The notes: generated by a model from the sequence alone, not told the origin. A stretch of 64,000 nt of DNA from Rhizobium favelukesii (GCF_000577275.2 NZ_HG916855.1:1-64000); one strand, 5' to 3'; shown: positions 54,073 through 63,481, numbered from the stretch's first letter. Program-made: numbers and translations.

Positions 54073-55439
54073 TGCCTAGTTTTGACGCCATCGTCATCGG
54101 GGGCGGCCAGTCCGGCCCCTTCCTCGCCGCCCGCATGGTCGAAAAGGGCATGAAGGTGGCGTTGATCGAACGCAAGTTCCTCGGCGGTACCTGCGTCAAT
54201 GCCGGCTGCATGCCTACCAAGACGCTGGTGGCAAGCGCTCGCGCTGCCCACATGGCACGGCGCGGGGCCGACTATGGCGTGACGATCCCAGGCCCCGTCG
54301 GCATCGACATGACGGTGGTGCGCAAGCGCGCCGAAACCGTGACGATGAATGCCCGCAACGGCCTGATCAACTGGTTTGCCGGCATGGACGGGATCACCCT
54401 CATCTATGGCCATGCTCGTTTCGAAGATGCTCAAAGCGTCACCGTGAACGGCGAGACGCTGACGGCCCCGAAGATCTTCCTAAATGTCGGGGCCCGGCCG
54501 ATCATCCCCGATTTGCCGGGTATTGATGATATCGATTACCTCACCAGCACCTCGATTATTCATCTCGACACGCTTCCGAGGCACCTGGCGGTCATCGGCG
54601 GCAGCTATATCAGCCTCGAATTCGCGCAGATGTATCGTCGCTTCGGGGCCGACGTGACGGTGATCGAGCGCGGCCCGAAGCTTGCCTCGCGCGAGGATGC
54701 GGACATTTCGGACGCGATCGCCGATATCCTGCGTTCGGAAGGCATTGGCGTGCACACCGATGCTGATGGTATAGGCTTTTCCAGGACGGCCAATGGGATC
54801 ATCGTCAGCATCGGCAATGGTCAGCCGCCGATCGAGGCAAGCCACGTGCTTATCGCTACCGGCCGCACGCCGAATACCGACGATCTCGGCCTCGACAAGG
54901 CTGGCGTCGTCACCGACCAGCGCGGCTACATCACCGTTAACGACAAGCTTGCGACCAATGTCGAAGGCATCTGGGCGCTCGGCGATTGCAATGGCCGCGG
55001 TGCCTTTACCCATACCTCCTACAACGACTTCGAGATCGCTGCCGCCAACCTCATCGACGGCGAGGACCGCAAGCTCAGCGATCGCATTCTCGCCTACGCG
55101 CTTTATATCGACCCGCCGCTTGGCCGTGTCGGCATGACCGAGAAGGAGGCACGCGCCTCTGGTCGCAAGATCATGATTTCGACCCGGCCGATGAACCGGG
55201 TCGGACGCGCTAACGAGCGCGCCGAGACCAAAGGCTTCATGAAGGTGATCGCCGATGCCGAAACGCAGCAGATCCTCGGAGCGGCCATCCTCGGAATCGA
55301 GGGCGACGAGGTGATCCATGGCCTCATTGATGCGATGAATGCCAAGGCCCCCTACCCGGTGTTGAAATGGGCCGTGCCGATCCATCCGACCGTGTCCGAG
55401 CTGATCCCGACGCTGCTTGCGGATTTGAAAGCGGTTTAG
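54072..55439 (+). CDS. Class I pyridine nucleotide-disulfide oxidoreductase (mercuric-reductase-like)
   Basis: A 455-residue FAD enzyme with the redox pair in GGTCVNAGCMPTKT (CxxxxC), the NAD-binding VIGGSYISLEFAQ, the FAD motif IWALGDCNGRGAFTHT and the C-terminal HPTVSE with the His-Glu pair used by this class. No N-terminal MerT or HMA domain and no C-terminal vicinal cysteines are present, so mercury reduction is unlikely; a soluble disulfide or quinone-type substrate is possible. Confidence 0.88.
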   Translation: MPSFDAIVIGGGQSGPFLAARMVEKGMKVALIERKFLGGTCVNAGCMPTKTLVASARAAHMARRGADYGVTIPGPVGIDMTVVRKRAETVTMNARNGLINWFAGMDGITLIYGHARFEDAQSVTVNGETLTAPKIFLNVGARPIIPDLPGIDDIDYLTSTSIIHLDTLPRHLAVIGGSYISLEFAQMYRRFGADVTVIERGPKLASREDADISDAIADILRSEGIGVHTDADGIGFSRTANGIIVSIGNGQPPIEASHVLIATGRTPNTDDLGLDKAGVVTDQRGYITVNDKLATNVEGIWALGDCNGRGAFTHTSYNDFEIAAANLIDGEDRKLSDRILAYALYIDPPLGRVGMTEKEARASGRKIMISTRPMNRVGRANERAETKGFMKVIADAETQQILGAAILGIEGDEVIHGLIDAMNAKAPYPVLKWAVPIHPTVSELIPTLLADLKAV

Positions 55440-55558
55440 CTGCGGAGGCGGTCTTCCGGCCCGTGGTTTGACCTTGCATCTCACTCGGACGGCGCTGGAC
55501 ATTGCCTCGCCGGAGCAAATGGATATGGCGCTTGACGGCACCCCATTCGGTGGTTTTG

Positions 55559-55624
55559 GCTCCGCAATCGGAGCGAAACTTGGCGTTGCTGCGGTCATCT
55601 CCGGAATGCGAAACCCCGGATGAC
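55559..55624. terminator. Two hairpins between the flavoprotein and ampC genes
   Basis: GCTCCG-CAAT-CGGAGC (55559-55574) is a perfect small stem. GTCATC-T-CCGG pairs with CCGGATGAC (55594-55624) with one bulged base. Neither has a T-tract; they lie between converging genes and probably end transcription. The rest of 55440-55702 holds no gene. Confidence 0.4.
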
Positions 55625-55702
55625 GAAGCCAGCGTCCTTCTTCATTACCCCCAGCGACCGTCCCGCCGCGACGCCTCGTGGTCCATTGTTCGCTGACGTG
55701 CC

Positions 55703-56887
55703 CTAGTCCGCGCTTGCGGCCGGGAGTTGGTCGTCGAGTGCCGCCAATATTCTATAGGCTGCCTTCACGCGCTCGCTGTTGGGATAGTTCTTGTTCGCGA
55801 AGAGCGCCACGCCGATGCCCTGTGACGGCACGAAGGCGACATAGGCGCCGAAGCCGTTGGTGGATCCGGTCTTGTTGAACAGGGCGTCCTTAACCGGCTG
55901 CCGCGGTGGCGACAGTTTTTCGATCTCGTGGGCATGGAGGGTCATTTCAGTCGCGTTGCCTGCCAGGAGATGGTCGAGGTCCGTGGGGTAGGCGTAGATT
56001 TCCCATCCAAGTCCCTGCGTCATGCCTCCAATCTTGTAGTAGCCGACATGCGTTGCTGCGATCGCCGCCTGCAGCGGGTTGTCGAGGCCGGAAGCGTCCA
56101 TGTTGGCTTCGATGAAGCCAAGCATGTCGGACGCCGACATCTTCACACCATAGGCCTCGGAATCGAGGACGCCGGGCGAGACACGGCTGGCCTTGCCGCT
56201 CTTTGAATAGCCGTAGGCGTAGTTGGCCGCCTCGTTCTTCGGAACGGTGATGAAACTATGGCTGAGGCCGAGTGCCGGAAACAGCTTCTGCTGCATCAGA
56301 TCATCGAACGGCCAGCCCATGGCTTTCGCCGCGGCATAGCCGAACAGTCCGATGCTCGGATTGGAATAGAGGCGATGCGTGCCCGGCGCATAGCTCGGCT
56401 TCCAGTTCTTGTAATAGCCAACCATCTCTTTGTGATTGGTCACCTCGTCCGGAAACTGCAAAGGCAAACCGCCCGCCATATAGGTTCCGAGGTCGAGCAT
56501 GGTGACACTGGCGAGGCGGCTGCCGGCGAGCTCCGGGAGGTATTTGGTCGGGCTGTCGGCGAAGGACAGGTCGCCACTGGCTTCAGCGTAGGCCGCGAGC
56601 GTCGCAGTAAAAGTCTTGCTGACTGAGCCGATTTCAAACAGCGTCGCGTCGGTGACCTTTTGCCCGTTCGCCTTGGAGGCGACGCCGTAATTGAAGACAT
56701 ATCGCTTTCCCTTCGCAGTCACGGCAATCGCCATGCCTGATATGTCGTTCTTCGCCATCAAGGGGCCTGCCACGGCATCGACGAGGCGGCCAAATCCGCC
56801 TTGCTGCTCGGCGGCGTGCGCGCCGGTGCCGAGGATGAGCGATACGGCGGCGAGAATACCAAAGGTAGATTGTGGAATATTTCTCAT
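55703..56887 (-). CDS. ampC: Class C beta-lactamase (AmpC family)
   Basis: A 394-residue periplasmic serine hydrolase. The signal peptide GILAAVSLILGTGAHA is followed by the class C motifs: SVSK (catalytic Ser-Lys), YSN in HRLYSNPSIG, and KTG in FNKTGSTNGFG. FGAYVAFVPSQGIGVALFANK and ALDDQLP near the end are AmpC-like. It is divergent from a LysR regulator, the classical ampC-ampR layout. Confidence 0.92.
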   Translation of the reverse strand: MRNIPQSTFGILAAVSLILGTGAHAAEQQGGFGRLVDAVAGPLMAKNDISGMAIAVTAKGKRYVFNYGVASKANGQKVTDATLFEIGSVSKTFTATLAAYAEASGDLSFADSPTKYLPELAGSRLASVTMLDLGTYMAGGLPLQFPDEVTNHKEMVGYYKNWKPSYAPGTHRLYSNPSIGLFGYAAAKAMGWPFDDLMQQKLFPALGLSHSFITVPKNEAANYAYGYSKSGKASRVSPGVLDSEAYGVKMSASDMLGFIEANMDASGLDNPLQAAIAATHVGYYKIGGMTQGLGWEIYAYPTDLDHLLAGNATEMTLHAHEIEKLSPPRQPVKDALFNKTGSTNGFGAYVAFVPSQGIGVALFANKNYPNSERVKAAYRILAALDDQLPAASAD

Positions 56888-57065
56888 AACAGATGCTATG
56901 CCTCGGGTTCATGGTATCGCCGCGCGATCTCCGCCGCGGCGAGGACGTCCAATGCGAAGTGCCCGCCGTTGCAAGATAATTCGGTATCTCGCGCGGTTTC
57001 CGCCGATCTGATCGGCCCGGGCGAGGTTTGTATACGAAGCCTGTACGGACGCCTCAAACGACGAT

Positions 57066-57077
57066 ATTTAGCAACAG
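57066..57077. promoter_or_regulatory. AmpR-type binding site
   Basis: ATTTAGCAACAG, 24 bp before the regulator gene in the 214-bp divergent gap, resembles the complement of the enterobacterial AmpR site (CTGCTGCTAAAT). It suggests induction by cell-wall fragments. Confidence 0.45.
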
Positions 57078-57101
57078 GTATTAGAAAAACTTGGGTATCC
57101 G

Positions 57102-57986
57102 ATGGTTCGTCCGCACCTGCCGTTGAACGCGCTGCGCGCCTTCGAAGCGTCTGCCCGGCACCTGAGCTTCACCAAAGCCGCGATCGAACTCTGCGTGACG
57201 CAGGCCGCGGTCAGCCATCAGGTGAAGAGTCTGGAGACGCGGCTCAATGTCACGCTGTTCGAGCGGCTGCCGCGCGGCCTTATGCTAACCAGCGAGGGCG
57301 AGACGTTGCTACCGGCGTTGCGGGATGCGTTCGACCGTATCGCCGGGACGCTCGAGCGCTTCGAGGGCGGACATTATCGCGAGGTTCTTCGCGTGGGGGC
57401 CGTCGGCACTTTTGCGGTCGGCTGGCTGCTGCCACGGCTGCGCGCGTTTCATGCGCGGCACCCCTTCATCGATCTGCGCCTCTCCACCAACAACAACCGC
57501 GTCGATATCGCCGCCGAGGGGCTCGATTATGCGATCCGTTTCGGTTCGGGCGCCTGGCACGGCGTGGAGGCGGTGCGTCTGCTGGAATCCCCGTTGTCGG
57601 CTCTCTGCGTTCCCGAGATCGCGACGCAGCTAAGCTCGCCTGCTGATCTCTTGAAGCAGACGCTGCTGCGGTCGTACAGGGCCGATGAGTGGTCGCAGTG
57701 GTTTGCCGCCGCCGGACTGGAGGCAAACCTGCCGCTGCTGCGGAGCATTGTTTTCGACTCGTCGCTCGCCATGATGGAGGCAGCACTGCAGGGTGCTGGC
57801 GTTGCCTTGGCGCCGCCGCTGATGTTTTCGCGCCCCCTGCTTGCCGAGACCATCCGCCAGCCTTTCGAGATCACGGTCACCATGGGAAGCTACTGGCTGA
57901 CCCGTTTGCAGTCGCGCCCGGAGACGCCGGCCATGTCGGCCTTTCGTCTCTGGCTTTCGGAAGTGGCCGGCGCGTCCAGCACCTGA
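57102..57986 (+). CDS. ampR: AmpR-type LysR regulator
   Basis: A 294-residue LysR protein closely following AmpR: PLNALRAFEASARHLSFTKA at the N-terminus, HTH ELCVTQAAVSHQVKSLE, and the effector domain VGAVGTFAVGWLLPRL. In other bacteria AmpR induces ampC when muropeptides accumulate. It is divergent from the ampC gene, which supports the assignment. Confidence 0.9.
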   Translation: MVRPHLPLNALRAFEASARHLSFTKAAIELCVTQAAVSHQVKSLETRLNVTLFERLPRGLMLTSEGETLLPALRDAFDRIAGTLERFEGGHYREVLRVGAVGTFAVGWLLPRLRAFHARHPFIDLRLSTNNNRVDIAAEGLDYAIRFGSGAWHGVEAVRLLESPLSALCVPEIATQLSSPADLLKQTLLRSYRADEWSQWFAAAGLEANLPLLRSIVFDSSLAMMEAALQGAGVALAPPLMFSRPLLAETIRQPFEITVTMGSYWLTRLQSRPETPAMSAFRLWLSEVAGASST

Positions 57987-58071
57987 TCGGTCGGGTTCTC
58001 TCGCTGTGGACCTGGCGACGGTGGCGGCGTAAGGTGCGGGCTCTGCCGAGGGGTTCCGAAGGACACAGGAC

Positions 58072-58902
58072 GTGGCTATCTTCATGGACCGGCATGATCT
58101 TGCGGGGACAACCGCCGAAGACATTGCCGAGGCGCATCGCAAGGATCTGGCCGTTGAGGATCGGTACGGGGTGAAGTTCCTCACCTATTGGTACGATCAG
58201 CGGCGTGGAACAGCGTTCTGTCTGATCGATGCGCCGGATGCCGAGACCGCGCAATGCGTCCATCGCGAAGCGCACGGTTTCATCGCCGGCGAAGTCGTCG
58301 AGGTCGCCCTGTCCGCGGTCGAGGCATTTCTTGGGCGGATTCATGAACCCGAACAGATGGCCGGCCAGTCCGTCGCCGAAAGGGATGCCGGCCACAGAGC
58401 GATTCTTTTTACCGATATCGTCGGCTCGACGGAGATGACATCGCGCCTCGGGGACCGCATGGCAGCCGAACTCGTGCGGGCACATGATGCGATCGTGCGA
58501 CGCTGTCTGGCACAATGCGAGGGCAGAGAAGTCAAGCACACCGGTGACGGCATCATGGCCTCCTTCGTCTCCACGCACGCCGCCGTCGGTTGCGCGATGA
58601 GCATCCAGCGGGAATTCAGACGCTACAACGGCGGCACGCCGGAACCCATTCACGTTCGCATTGGCCTCGATTGCGGCGAGCCCATCGAAGACAGCCATGA
58701 TCTCTTCGGCTCGACCGTGCAATTGGCTGCGCGGTTGTGTGCGGCAGCCACGGGCGATCACATCCTCGTATCGGAAAATATCTTTCGCGAGCACGGAGCG
58801 GCCGATCTCTTCGCCAATGCGGCGCGCCGGCGTCTCAAGGGGTTTTCCAAGCCGGTGCTGGCATTCGAGTGCGATTGGGCTGATGAGGTTCAATCGAGAT
58901 AG
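58072..58902 (+). CDS. DUF4242 domain fused to a class III adenylate/guanylate cyclase
   Basis: A 276-residue soluble protein. Residues 1-85 are a DUF4242 (SCO4226-like) domain: FMDRHDLAGTTAEDIAEAH, LTYWYDQRRGTAFCLIDAP and HREAHG. Residues about 105-270 are a class III cyclase catalytic domain with metal aspartates Asp115 (FTDIVGSTEMT) and Asp159 (HTGDGIMASF). GTG 58072 is chosen because MAIFMDRHD is the usual DUF4242 start and GAAGGA lies 7 bases upstream. SCO4226 binds nickel, so metal-linked cyclic nucleotide signalling is possible. Confidence 0.85.
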   Translation: MAIFMDRHDLAGTTAEDIAEAHRKDLAVEDRYGVKFLTYWYDQRRGTAFCLIDAPDAETAQCVHREAHGFIAGEVVEVALSAVEAFLGRIHEPEQMAGQSVAERDAGHRAILFTDIVGSTEMTSRLGDRMAAELVRAHDAIVRRCLAQCEGREVKHTGDGIMASFVSTHAAVGCAMSIQREFRRYNGGTPEPIHVRIGLDCGEPIEDSHDLFGSTVQLAARLCAAATGDHILVSENIFREHGAADLFANAARRRLKGFSKPVLAFECDWADEVQSR

Positions 58903-58965
58903 CCGTTGCCTCGATCGGCCACCCCATTGGCGGCGGCGACCGAACGCGTGTCGAGGCGTCGCGGG

Positions 58966-60009
58966 CTATTCCATCACGATCTGCAGCTTCACGTCGCTTG
59001 GACGCGCCTCGACGGCGCGATCGAAGGCCTTAACGGAATCCTCGAAGGTGAAGGTTTCCGAAATCAGCGGTTTCAGATCGACGCGACCGGAGCCGAGCAG
59101 CGCAATGGAGCGCTCATACTGATGCGCGTAGCGGAATACCGTCTCGATGCGAATTTCTTTCGTGGAGGCGGTCGAAACGTCGAAGCCGATCGGATTGACC
59201 GGCAGGCCAACGGCGACAATGACGCCACCCGGCCGTGGCAGTTCCATGATGGTTTCCCAGGCCTTCGGAGAGCCGGAGCATTCGAAGATGACATCGGCAC
59301 CCCAGCCGTCCGTCAGGCCCGCGACCTCCTCGATGAGATTCTTCTCGCGGATGTTAACCGGGATGACGCCCTGGTATTGAGCGGCAATGTCGAGTTTCGG
59401 TTGGGCAAGGTCGGCCACGAGCGCGCGGGCGCAGCCGCCGGCAAGGGCTGCGATCGCCACCATCGTGCCAATCGGGCCGGCGCCCAGCACCACCGCTGTG
59501 TCGCCGGGCACGATCTTCGCCTTGGTTGCGGCCTGCATGCCGACAGCGAAAGGCTCGACCATGGCGCCCTCGGCGAAGCTCACATTGTCCGGAAGCTTGT
59601 AGGTGTAGTTGGCCGGATGCACGACTTCGGGCGTCAGGACACCGTGGATCGGCGGCGTCGCCCAGAAGGTGACGGCAGGATCGACATTGTACATGCCGAG
59701 CCGGCTTGCCTTGGAATTGGGATCGGGAATGCCAGGCTCCATGCAGACCCGGTCGCCCACCTTCAGATGCGTCACGCCAGCGCCGACCTCGACGACGGTG
59801 CCGGCGGCTTCGTGGCCGAGCACCATCGGCTCGTTGACGACGAAGGGGCCGATCTTGCCATGGGTGTAGTAATGGACATCAGAGCCACAGACGCCGACCG
59901 TATGAATCCTGATCCTCACCTGCCCCGGACCCGTATCCATCGGCAGGTCGATGTCGCGAAGCGCGAGTTCATGCTGGCGCTCGAGCACCAGCGCGCGGAC
60001 TTTGGCCAT
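58966..60009 (-). CDS. Zinc-dependent polyol dehydrogenase (xylitol/sorbitol type)
   Basis: A 347-residue medium-chain dehydrogenase. Catalytic zinc ligands are Cys in [10 protein letters not shown], His-Glu in LGHEAAGTV and Glu in DRVCMEPG; the NAD fold is [17 protein letters not shown]. The lobe that usually holds four structural-zinc cysteines (here [14 protein letters not shown]) lacks them, as in some bacterial xylitol dehydrogenases. It stands alone and converges with the cyclase gene. Confidence 0.88.
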   Translation of the reverse strand: MAKVRALVLERQHELALRDIDLPMDTGPGQVRIRIHTVGVCGSDVHYYTHGKIGPFVVNEPMVLGHEAAGTVVEVGAGVTHLKVGDRVCMEPGIPDPNSKASRLGMYNVDPAVTFWATPPIHGVLTPEVVHPANYTYKLPDNVSFAEGAMVEPFAVGMQAATKAKIVPGDTAVVLGAGPIGTMVAIAALAGGCARALVADLAQPKLDIAAQYQGVIPVNIREKNLIEEVAGLTDGWGADVIFECSGSPKAWETIMELPRPGGVIVAVGLPVNPIGFDVSTASTKEIRIETVFRYAHQYERSIALLGSGRVDLKPLISETFTFEDSVKAFDRAVEARPSDVKLQIVME

Positions 60010-60082
60010 TGTCTGTTCCTTCCCGATTGCCTTCCCGCGCCGTCTGAGTCGGCGCGGCTTTGGAAGGACTATAAGACCCGAA

Positions 60083-60112
60083 GCCTTCGCAATTCAATTG
60101 TATTGCGAAGGC
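60083..60112. terminator. Inverted repeat between two minus-strand genes
   Basis: GCCTTCGCAAT (60083-60093) and ATTGCGAAGGC (60102-60112) are perfect 11-bp arms with an 8-base loop. There is no T-tract on the minus strand, so it could be the end of the upstream transcript or an operator for the polyol dehydrogenase gene 74 bp away. Confidence 0.45.
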
Positions 60113-60175
60113 GTTTGCTCATGAAACGATGAAATGCCCATTTAGGGAAGGCTGGCGATCTGGCGCGGCAGATGG

Positions 60176-60775
60176 TCAGCCGAACTTGACGAGATTGAGC
60201 ACCGGCAATGGCCCGCCGGGGAACTGCGTGAGGCTGCCTCCGATGGCAAGCGAGCCGAGGTCGATGCCGAAGAAGCCGAGCTTTTCGATCAGCGAGCCGA
60301 TCTCTACTTTCGCGCCAGCGTCATCGCCCGAATAGAACAGGACACGCTTGCCGCCTTCGGCTGCGGGGTTGCCGGACAGAAGGTGCGACTGCAGGTGGTT
60401 GAAGGCCTTGACCACACGCGCGCCCGGAACGAGATCGGAGAAGATCTCGCTGGACAGACGACCGTTCAAGGCAGCGGGCTTGAAGAGCGGCGCCTCGATC
60501 GGATTGTTGGCGTCGATGACGATGCGACCGTTCCAGTCCGGCAGGCCGGAAAGCGCTTGCGGCAACTTCGACCAGGGAACGGCGACGAGGACGATATCGG
60601 CCTTCGCTGCCTCTTCCACGGTCGCTGCTGTCACGAAAGGCCGAAGCTCCGCGGCAAGCTCCGCAAGCGCCTCCGGCCCGCGGCTGTTCGATATGATGGC
60701 GTGGATGCCGGCCCGGACGAGCGCGCGGGCAACGGCGGCGCCGATATTGCCGGCGCCGATGATACCGATGGACAT
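60176..60775 (-). CDS. NADPH-dependent F420 reductase-like NAD(P)-binding protein
   Basis: A 199-residue Rossmann protein (IGIIGAGNIGAAVARALVRAG, VPWSKLPQAL, VIDANNPIE, VVKAFNHLQSHLL) of the F420-reductase-like family. F420 itself is generally absent from rhizobia, so the cofactor partner is probably different. ATG 60775 has GAAGGAG 8 bases upstream; the frame extends to 60853 but without support. Confidence 0.82.
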   Translation of the reverse strand: MSIGIIGAGNIGAAVARALVRAGIHAIISNSRGPEALAELAAELRPFVTAATVEEAAKADIVLVAVPWSKLPQALSGLPDWNGRIVIDANNPIEAPLFKPAALNGRLSSEIFSDLVPGARVVKAFNHLQSHLLSGNPAAEGGKRVLFYSGDDAGAKVEIGSLIEKLGFFGIDLGSLAIGGSLTQFPGGPLPVLNLVKFG

Positions 60776-61101
60776 TTGGTTTTCTCCTTCGATTGTCGCC
60801 ATTTCGATCACTCCAGGGTTTCGTCGTTCGATGGAGTGAATATCGCCCGCCAATTCTTTCTCAATAAGCAGCCAGTCGCTTGAATTGTCTTCAAGCGTTC
60901 ATTGAAAATTTGGGTGATCTTTATGCGGTGTTTATATGTGTGGTCGGCTATCACGCTCGAACCTTTATCTCATCTGGGCATATGAACGCGCAGCAATGCG
61001 GCCCCGAAAATCAGTTTGCGGCAATGGCAACGGTGCAATCGGGTGCGAGCATGGCGTTAGCCGGCCCTGGCGCGCCTCGCACGAACGACAAGAGAGATGT
61101 C

Positions 61102-61557
61102 ATGGACCTTTCGATGATCATCCGTCCCGAGCACACCTTCATAGGCGTGTCGGTCGCGACGAAATGGAGCGGGCTGCAAAATATTGCGGAGAAGGCTGCC
61201 TCCGCCTTCGGCATCGACGAAAGGAAGATATTGCAGGCTTTGGAAAGCCGGGAGAGCCTCGGCTCGACGGGCATCGGCAATGGCGTTGCGGTTCCGCATG
61301 CCGTGGTCGAAGGGATGACGCATCCGCATGGCTTGCTCGTACGCTTTGCGCGGCCGCTCGATTTCGAGGCCGTCGACGACGTATCGACCGACATTGCCTT
61401 CGCGCTTTTATTTGGCGAGGCAAACCGTGGCGAGTATCTGAACGTGCTGGCGGCCATCGCGCGCCAGCTGCAGACACCCGGCGTTCTTGCGGCCATGCGC
61501 AAGGCGAGAACCGCGGAAGAGCTCTATTCGGATTTCCTGGCCGATTCTCGTGTTTGA
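61102..61557 (+). CDS. ptsN: PTS IIA-like nitrogen regulatory protein (PtsN family)
   Basis: A 151-residue EIIA-Ntr/fructose-type protein. The phosphorylatable His is in GNGVAVPHAVVEGM, and IAFALLFGEANRGEYLNVLAAIARQL-type sequence completes the fold. I chose ATG 61102, which gives the family N-terminus (MDLSMIIRPEH); the frame extends to 60880 without a family match. Chromosomal ptsN is normally next to rpoN, so this is probably a plasmid paralogue with its own regulatory role. Confidence 0.85.
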   Translation: MDLSMIIRPEHTFIGVSVATKWSGLQNIAEKAASAFGIDERKILQALESRESLGSTGIGNGVAVPHAVVEGMTHPHGLLVRFARPLDFEAVDDVSTDIAFALLFGEANRGEYLNVLAAIARQLQTPGVLAAMRKARTAEELYSDFLADSRV

Positions 61558-61577
61558 CGATCAGATGGACGCACGGC

Positions 61578-61667
61578 TCAGAAGTCGCGTTGGAACCGCA
61601 GGAAGCCTTCTACCTGGTCGTCGCCTTCCTCTTCGTCGTGATACCGCACGCTGAGGCGTGTCCTCAG
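61578..61667 (-). pseudogene. 3' fragment of a gene split by the insertion sequence
   Basis: On the minus strand this fragment ends RLSVRYHDEEEGDDQVEG then FLRFQRDF and stops at 61578. Removing the insertion sequence and one copy of CTCAG joins it in frame to the fragment at 63182-63393. The family is not recognised; a C-terminal Phe after alternating residues could indicate a beta-barrel end, but the sample is too short. Confidence 0.55.
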
Positions 61668-63181
61668 CTCGACTTTGTACAAAATCGGTGGTGATTTCGG
61701 GGGCATCTGAGCAGCCCTGGGTGAATCAATTCGCCGCAGGGTCCCGGCCTTGCGCCATTCGTTTGATCGGATTCGAACGAATGGATGAGCGAACAACATG
61801 ATTGTAGCCGTGAGCCGGGAGACGCGGTCCCCCACATCCTTCGCAAATGGCTGTCGCCGTTTCGTTTCTGGTTTACCGCGCCAAGCTGGGAGCATCTGCT
61901 GGTCCTGGTGATGGGTGCGCTCCTTTCGCCTGGCAAGCGAACGGTGACGGCCTGCCTGCGCATCACCGGACGCGCGGAGGTAAGTAATTTTGCCGCCTAT
62001 CATCAACTCCTCAACCGAGCCCGCTGGAACCCTCGCACGTTGGCGGCCCGTCTGCTGTCCATCATTGTTGCCCGGCTCGTGCCCGAGGGCCCTGTCGTGA
62101 TTGGCATGGATGATACAATCGAACGGCGTTGGGGCCAACGCATCGCCGCGCGTGGAATTTATCGTGACCCGGTGCGCTCCAGCCATGGCCACTTTGTCAA
62201 GGCCAGCGGCTTGAGATGGTTGAGCTTCATGGTTCTTTCACCTGTCCCATGGGCAAAATGTATTAAAGCCCTGCCGGTGCTGACGATCCTGTGTCCCTCT
62301 GAGCGCCATGATCAGAAGAAGGGCCGAAAGCACAAGCTGCTGACTGATTGGGCAAGGCAAGGCGTCTTGCAGCTTTGCCGCTGGCTGCCGGGCCGCGAAA
62401 TCATCTTTGTCGGCGATAGCAGCTTTGCCGTTCATACACTGGCTGCGGCTCTTCCCGACACGGCCACTCTCATCACGCGGTTGCGTCTGGATGCCAGTCT
62501 CTTTGCTCCACCAGATCAACGGCACGAACATACGCTCGGGCGACCGGCGCAAAAAGGCAGGCCATTGCCGAAACTGAAAACGCTCCTCAAAGACGCAAAG
62601 ACCGAGTGGCAGCGCATCGTCGCATCGTCCTGGTACGGCAAGCAAACCGACAAAACCCTTGATGTCACATCAGGAACCGGCCTCTGGTATCGGCGTGGAA
62701 CGCCCCCAAGACCAATTCGCTGGGTTCTCGTTCGCGATCCATCAGGCCGTCGTGAACCCCAGGCGTTCATGAGCACCAACGTCAACCTTGAGCCCGCTCA
62801 GATCATTGCCTATTTCGTTCGGCGCTGGCAGATCGAGGTCACCTTCGCCGAAACGCGAGCGCATCTTGGCGTGGAAACCCAACGGCAGTGGAACGACAAA
62901 GCCATCATGCGCACGACCCCGTCGCTGCTGGCGCTCTACAGCCTCGTCACACTCTGGGCATGCGATCTGCTCGGTCATGGCGTCCTTCCCTATGCCGCCG
63001 CCTGGTACAAGAAAACAGAGTTCACCTTCTCCGATGCCATCGGTGCGGTTCGCATGATCCTGTGGGATCAGGATATTTATCGACAGCACCCGCCAGACCC
63101 GGACATTCCTGAAACTCAACCAAGCCGCCTCAAGCGGATGACACAAGCACTTTGCTTCGCTGCATAATGTACAAAGTCGAG
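61668..63181 (+). mobile_element. Insertion sequence, 1514 bp, DDE transposase
   Basis: Terminal inverted repeats are CTCGACTTTGTACA at the left (61668-61681) and its exact complement at the right (63168-63181). Both sides are flanked by CTCAG (61663-61667 and 63182-63186), a 5-bp target duplication. One transposase gene fills the element and is intact. Matching ends and an undamaged gene indicate a recent insertion. The IS4 or IS701-like group is most likely; the exact family needs a database match. Confidence 0.88.
61785..63167 (+). CDS. DDE-type transposase
   Basis: A 460-residue transposase with a visible DDE triad: Asp in VVIGMDDTIERRWG, Asp in IIFVGDSSFAVH and Glu in WQIEVTFAETRAHLG (a YREK-like region). 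The N-terminal AYHQLLNRARW segment and the fold suggest the IS701/IS4-like DDE superfamily. It ends at the base before the right inverted repeat. Confidence 0.9.
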   Translation: MSEQHDCSREPGDAVPHILRKWLSPFRFWFTAPSWEHLLVLVMGALLSPGKRTVTACLRITGRAEVSNFAAYHQLLNRARWNPRTLAARLLSIIVARLVPEGPVVIGMDDTIERRWGQRIAARGIYRDPVRSSHGHFVKASGLRWLSFMVLSPVPWAKCIKALPVLTILCPSERHDQKKGRKHKLLTDWARQGVLQLCRWLPGREIIFVGDSSFAVHTLAAALPDTATLITRLRLDASLFAPPDQRHEHTLGRPAQKGRPLPKLKTLLKDAKTEWQRIVASSWYGKQTDKTLDVTSGTGLWYRRGTPPRPIRWVLVRDPSGRREPQAFMSTNVNLEPAQIIAYFVRRWQIEVTFAETRAHLGVETQRQWNDKAIMRTTPSLLALYSLVTLWACDLLGHGVLPYAAAWYKKTEFTFSDAIGAVRMILWDQDIYRQHPPDPDIPETQPSRLKRMTQALCFAA

Positions 63182-63393
63182 CTCAGATCAGCGACGACCA
63201 TGTAGTTGACCGTTATGCCGGCCGTTGCAACGCAAACGCTGCTGCCGACGATAGGGAAAATCAGACGATTCGGTTCCTGCAAAATATGATGGTAAGTGTC
63301 AGCGGGTGCAGCCCCCGCGCGGCGTCTCTCGGGTTTCGCCGCCGCCAAGGAGAGCAAAGCCATTGCCAAAGCGCGCCTCAAATGGGATGGCAT
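63182..63393 (-). pseudogene. 5' fragment of the gene split by the insertion sequence
   Basis: The minus-strand frame contains NRLIFPIVGSSVCVATAG and ITVNYMVVADL, a likely hydrophobic segment, and continues in frame into the fragment at 61578-61667 once the element is excised. The N-terminal part up to 63393 does not look like a natural protein start, so the gene may already have been partial. Confidence 0.45.
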
Positions 63394-63481
63394 TCCAGAC
63401 TGGCACCTGGAACAGAAACATTCTTCGTTTCATTATACGACCAACTTGGTAGAGTTTCGGCCATCAACGAAGGAGGTTTCC

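Noticed and set aside
54072..55439. Mercury resistance operon
   Set aside because: No merR, merT, merP or C-terminal cysteine pair; only the flavoprotein fold is shared.
58906..60132. 408-residue plus-strand open frame
   Set aside because: It is antisense to the polyol dehydrogenase gene and shows no domain.
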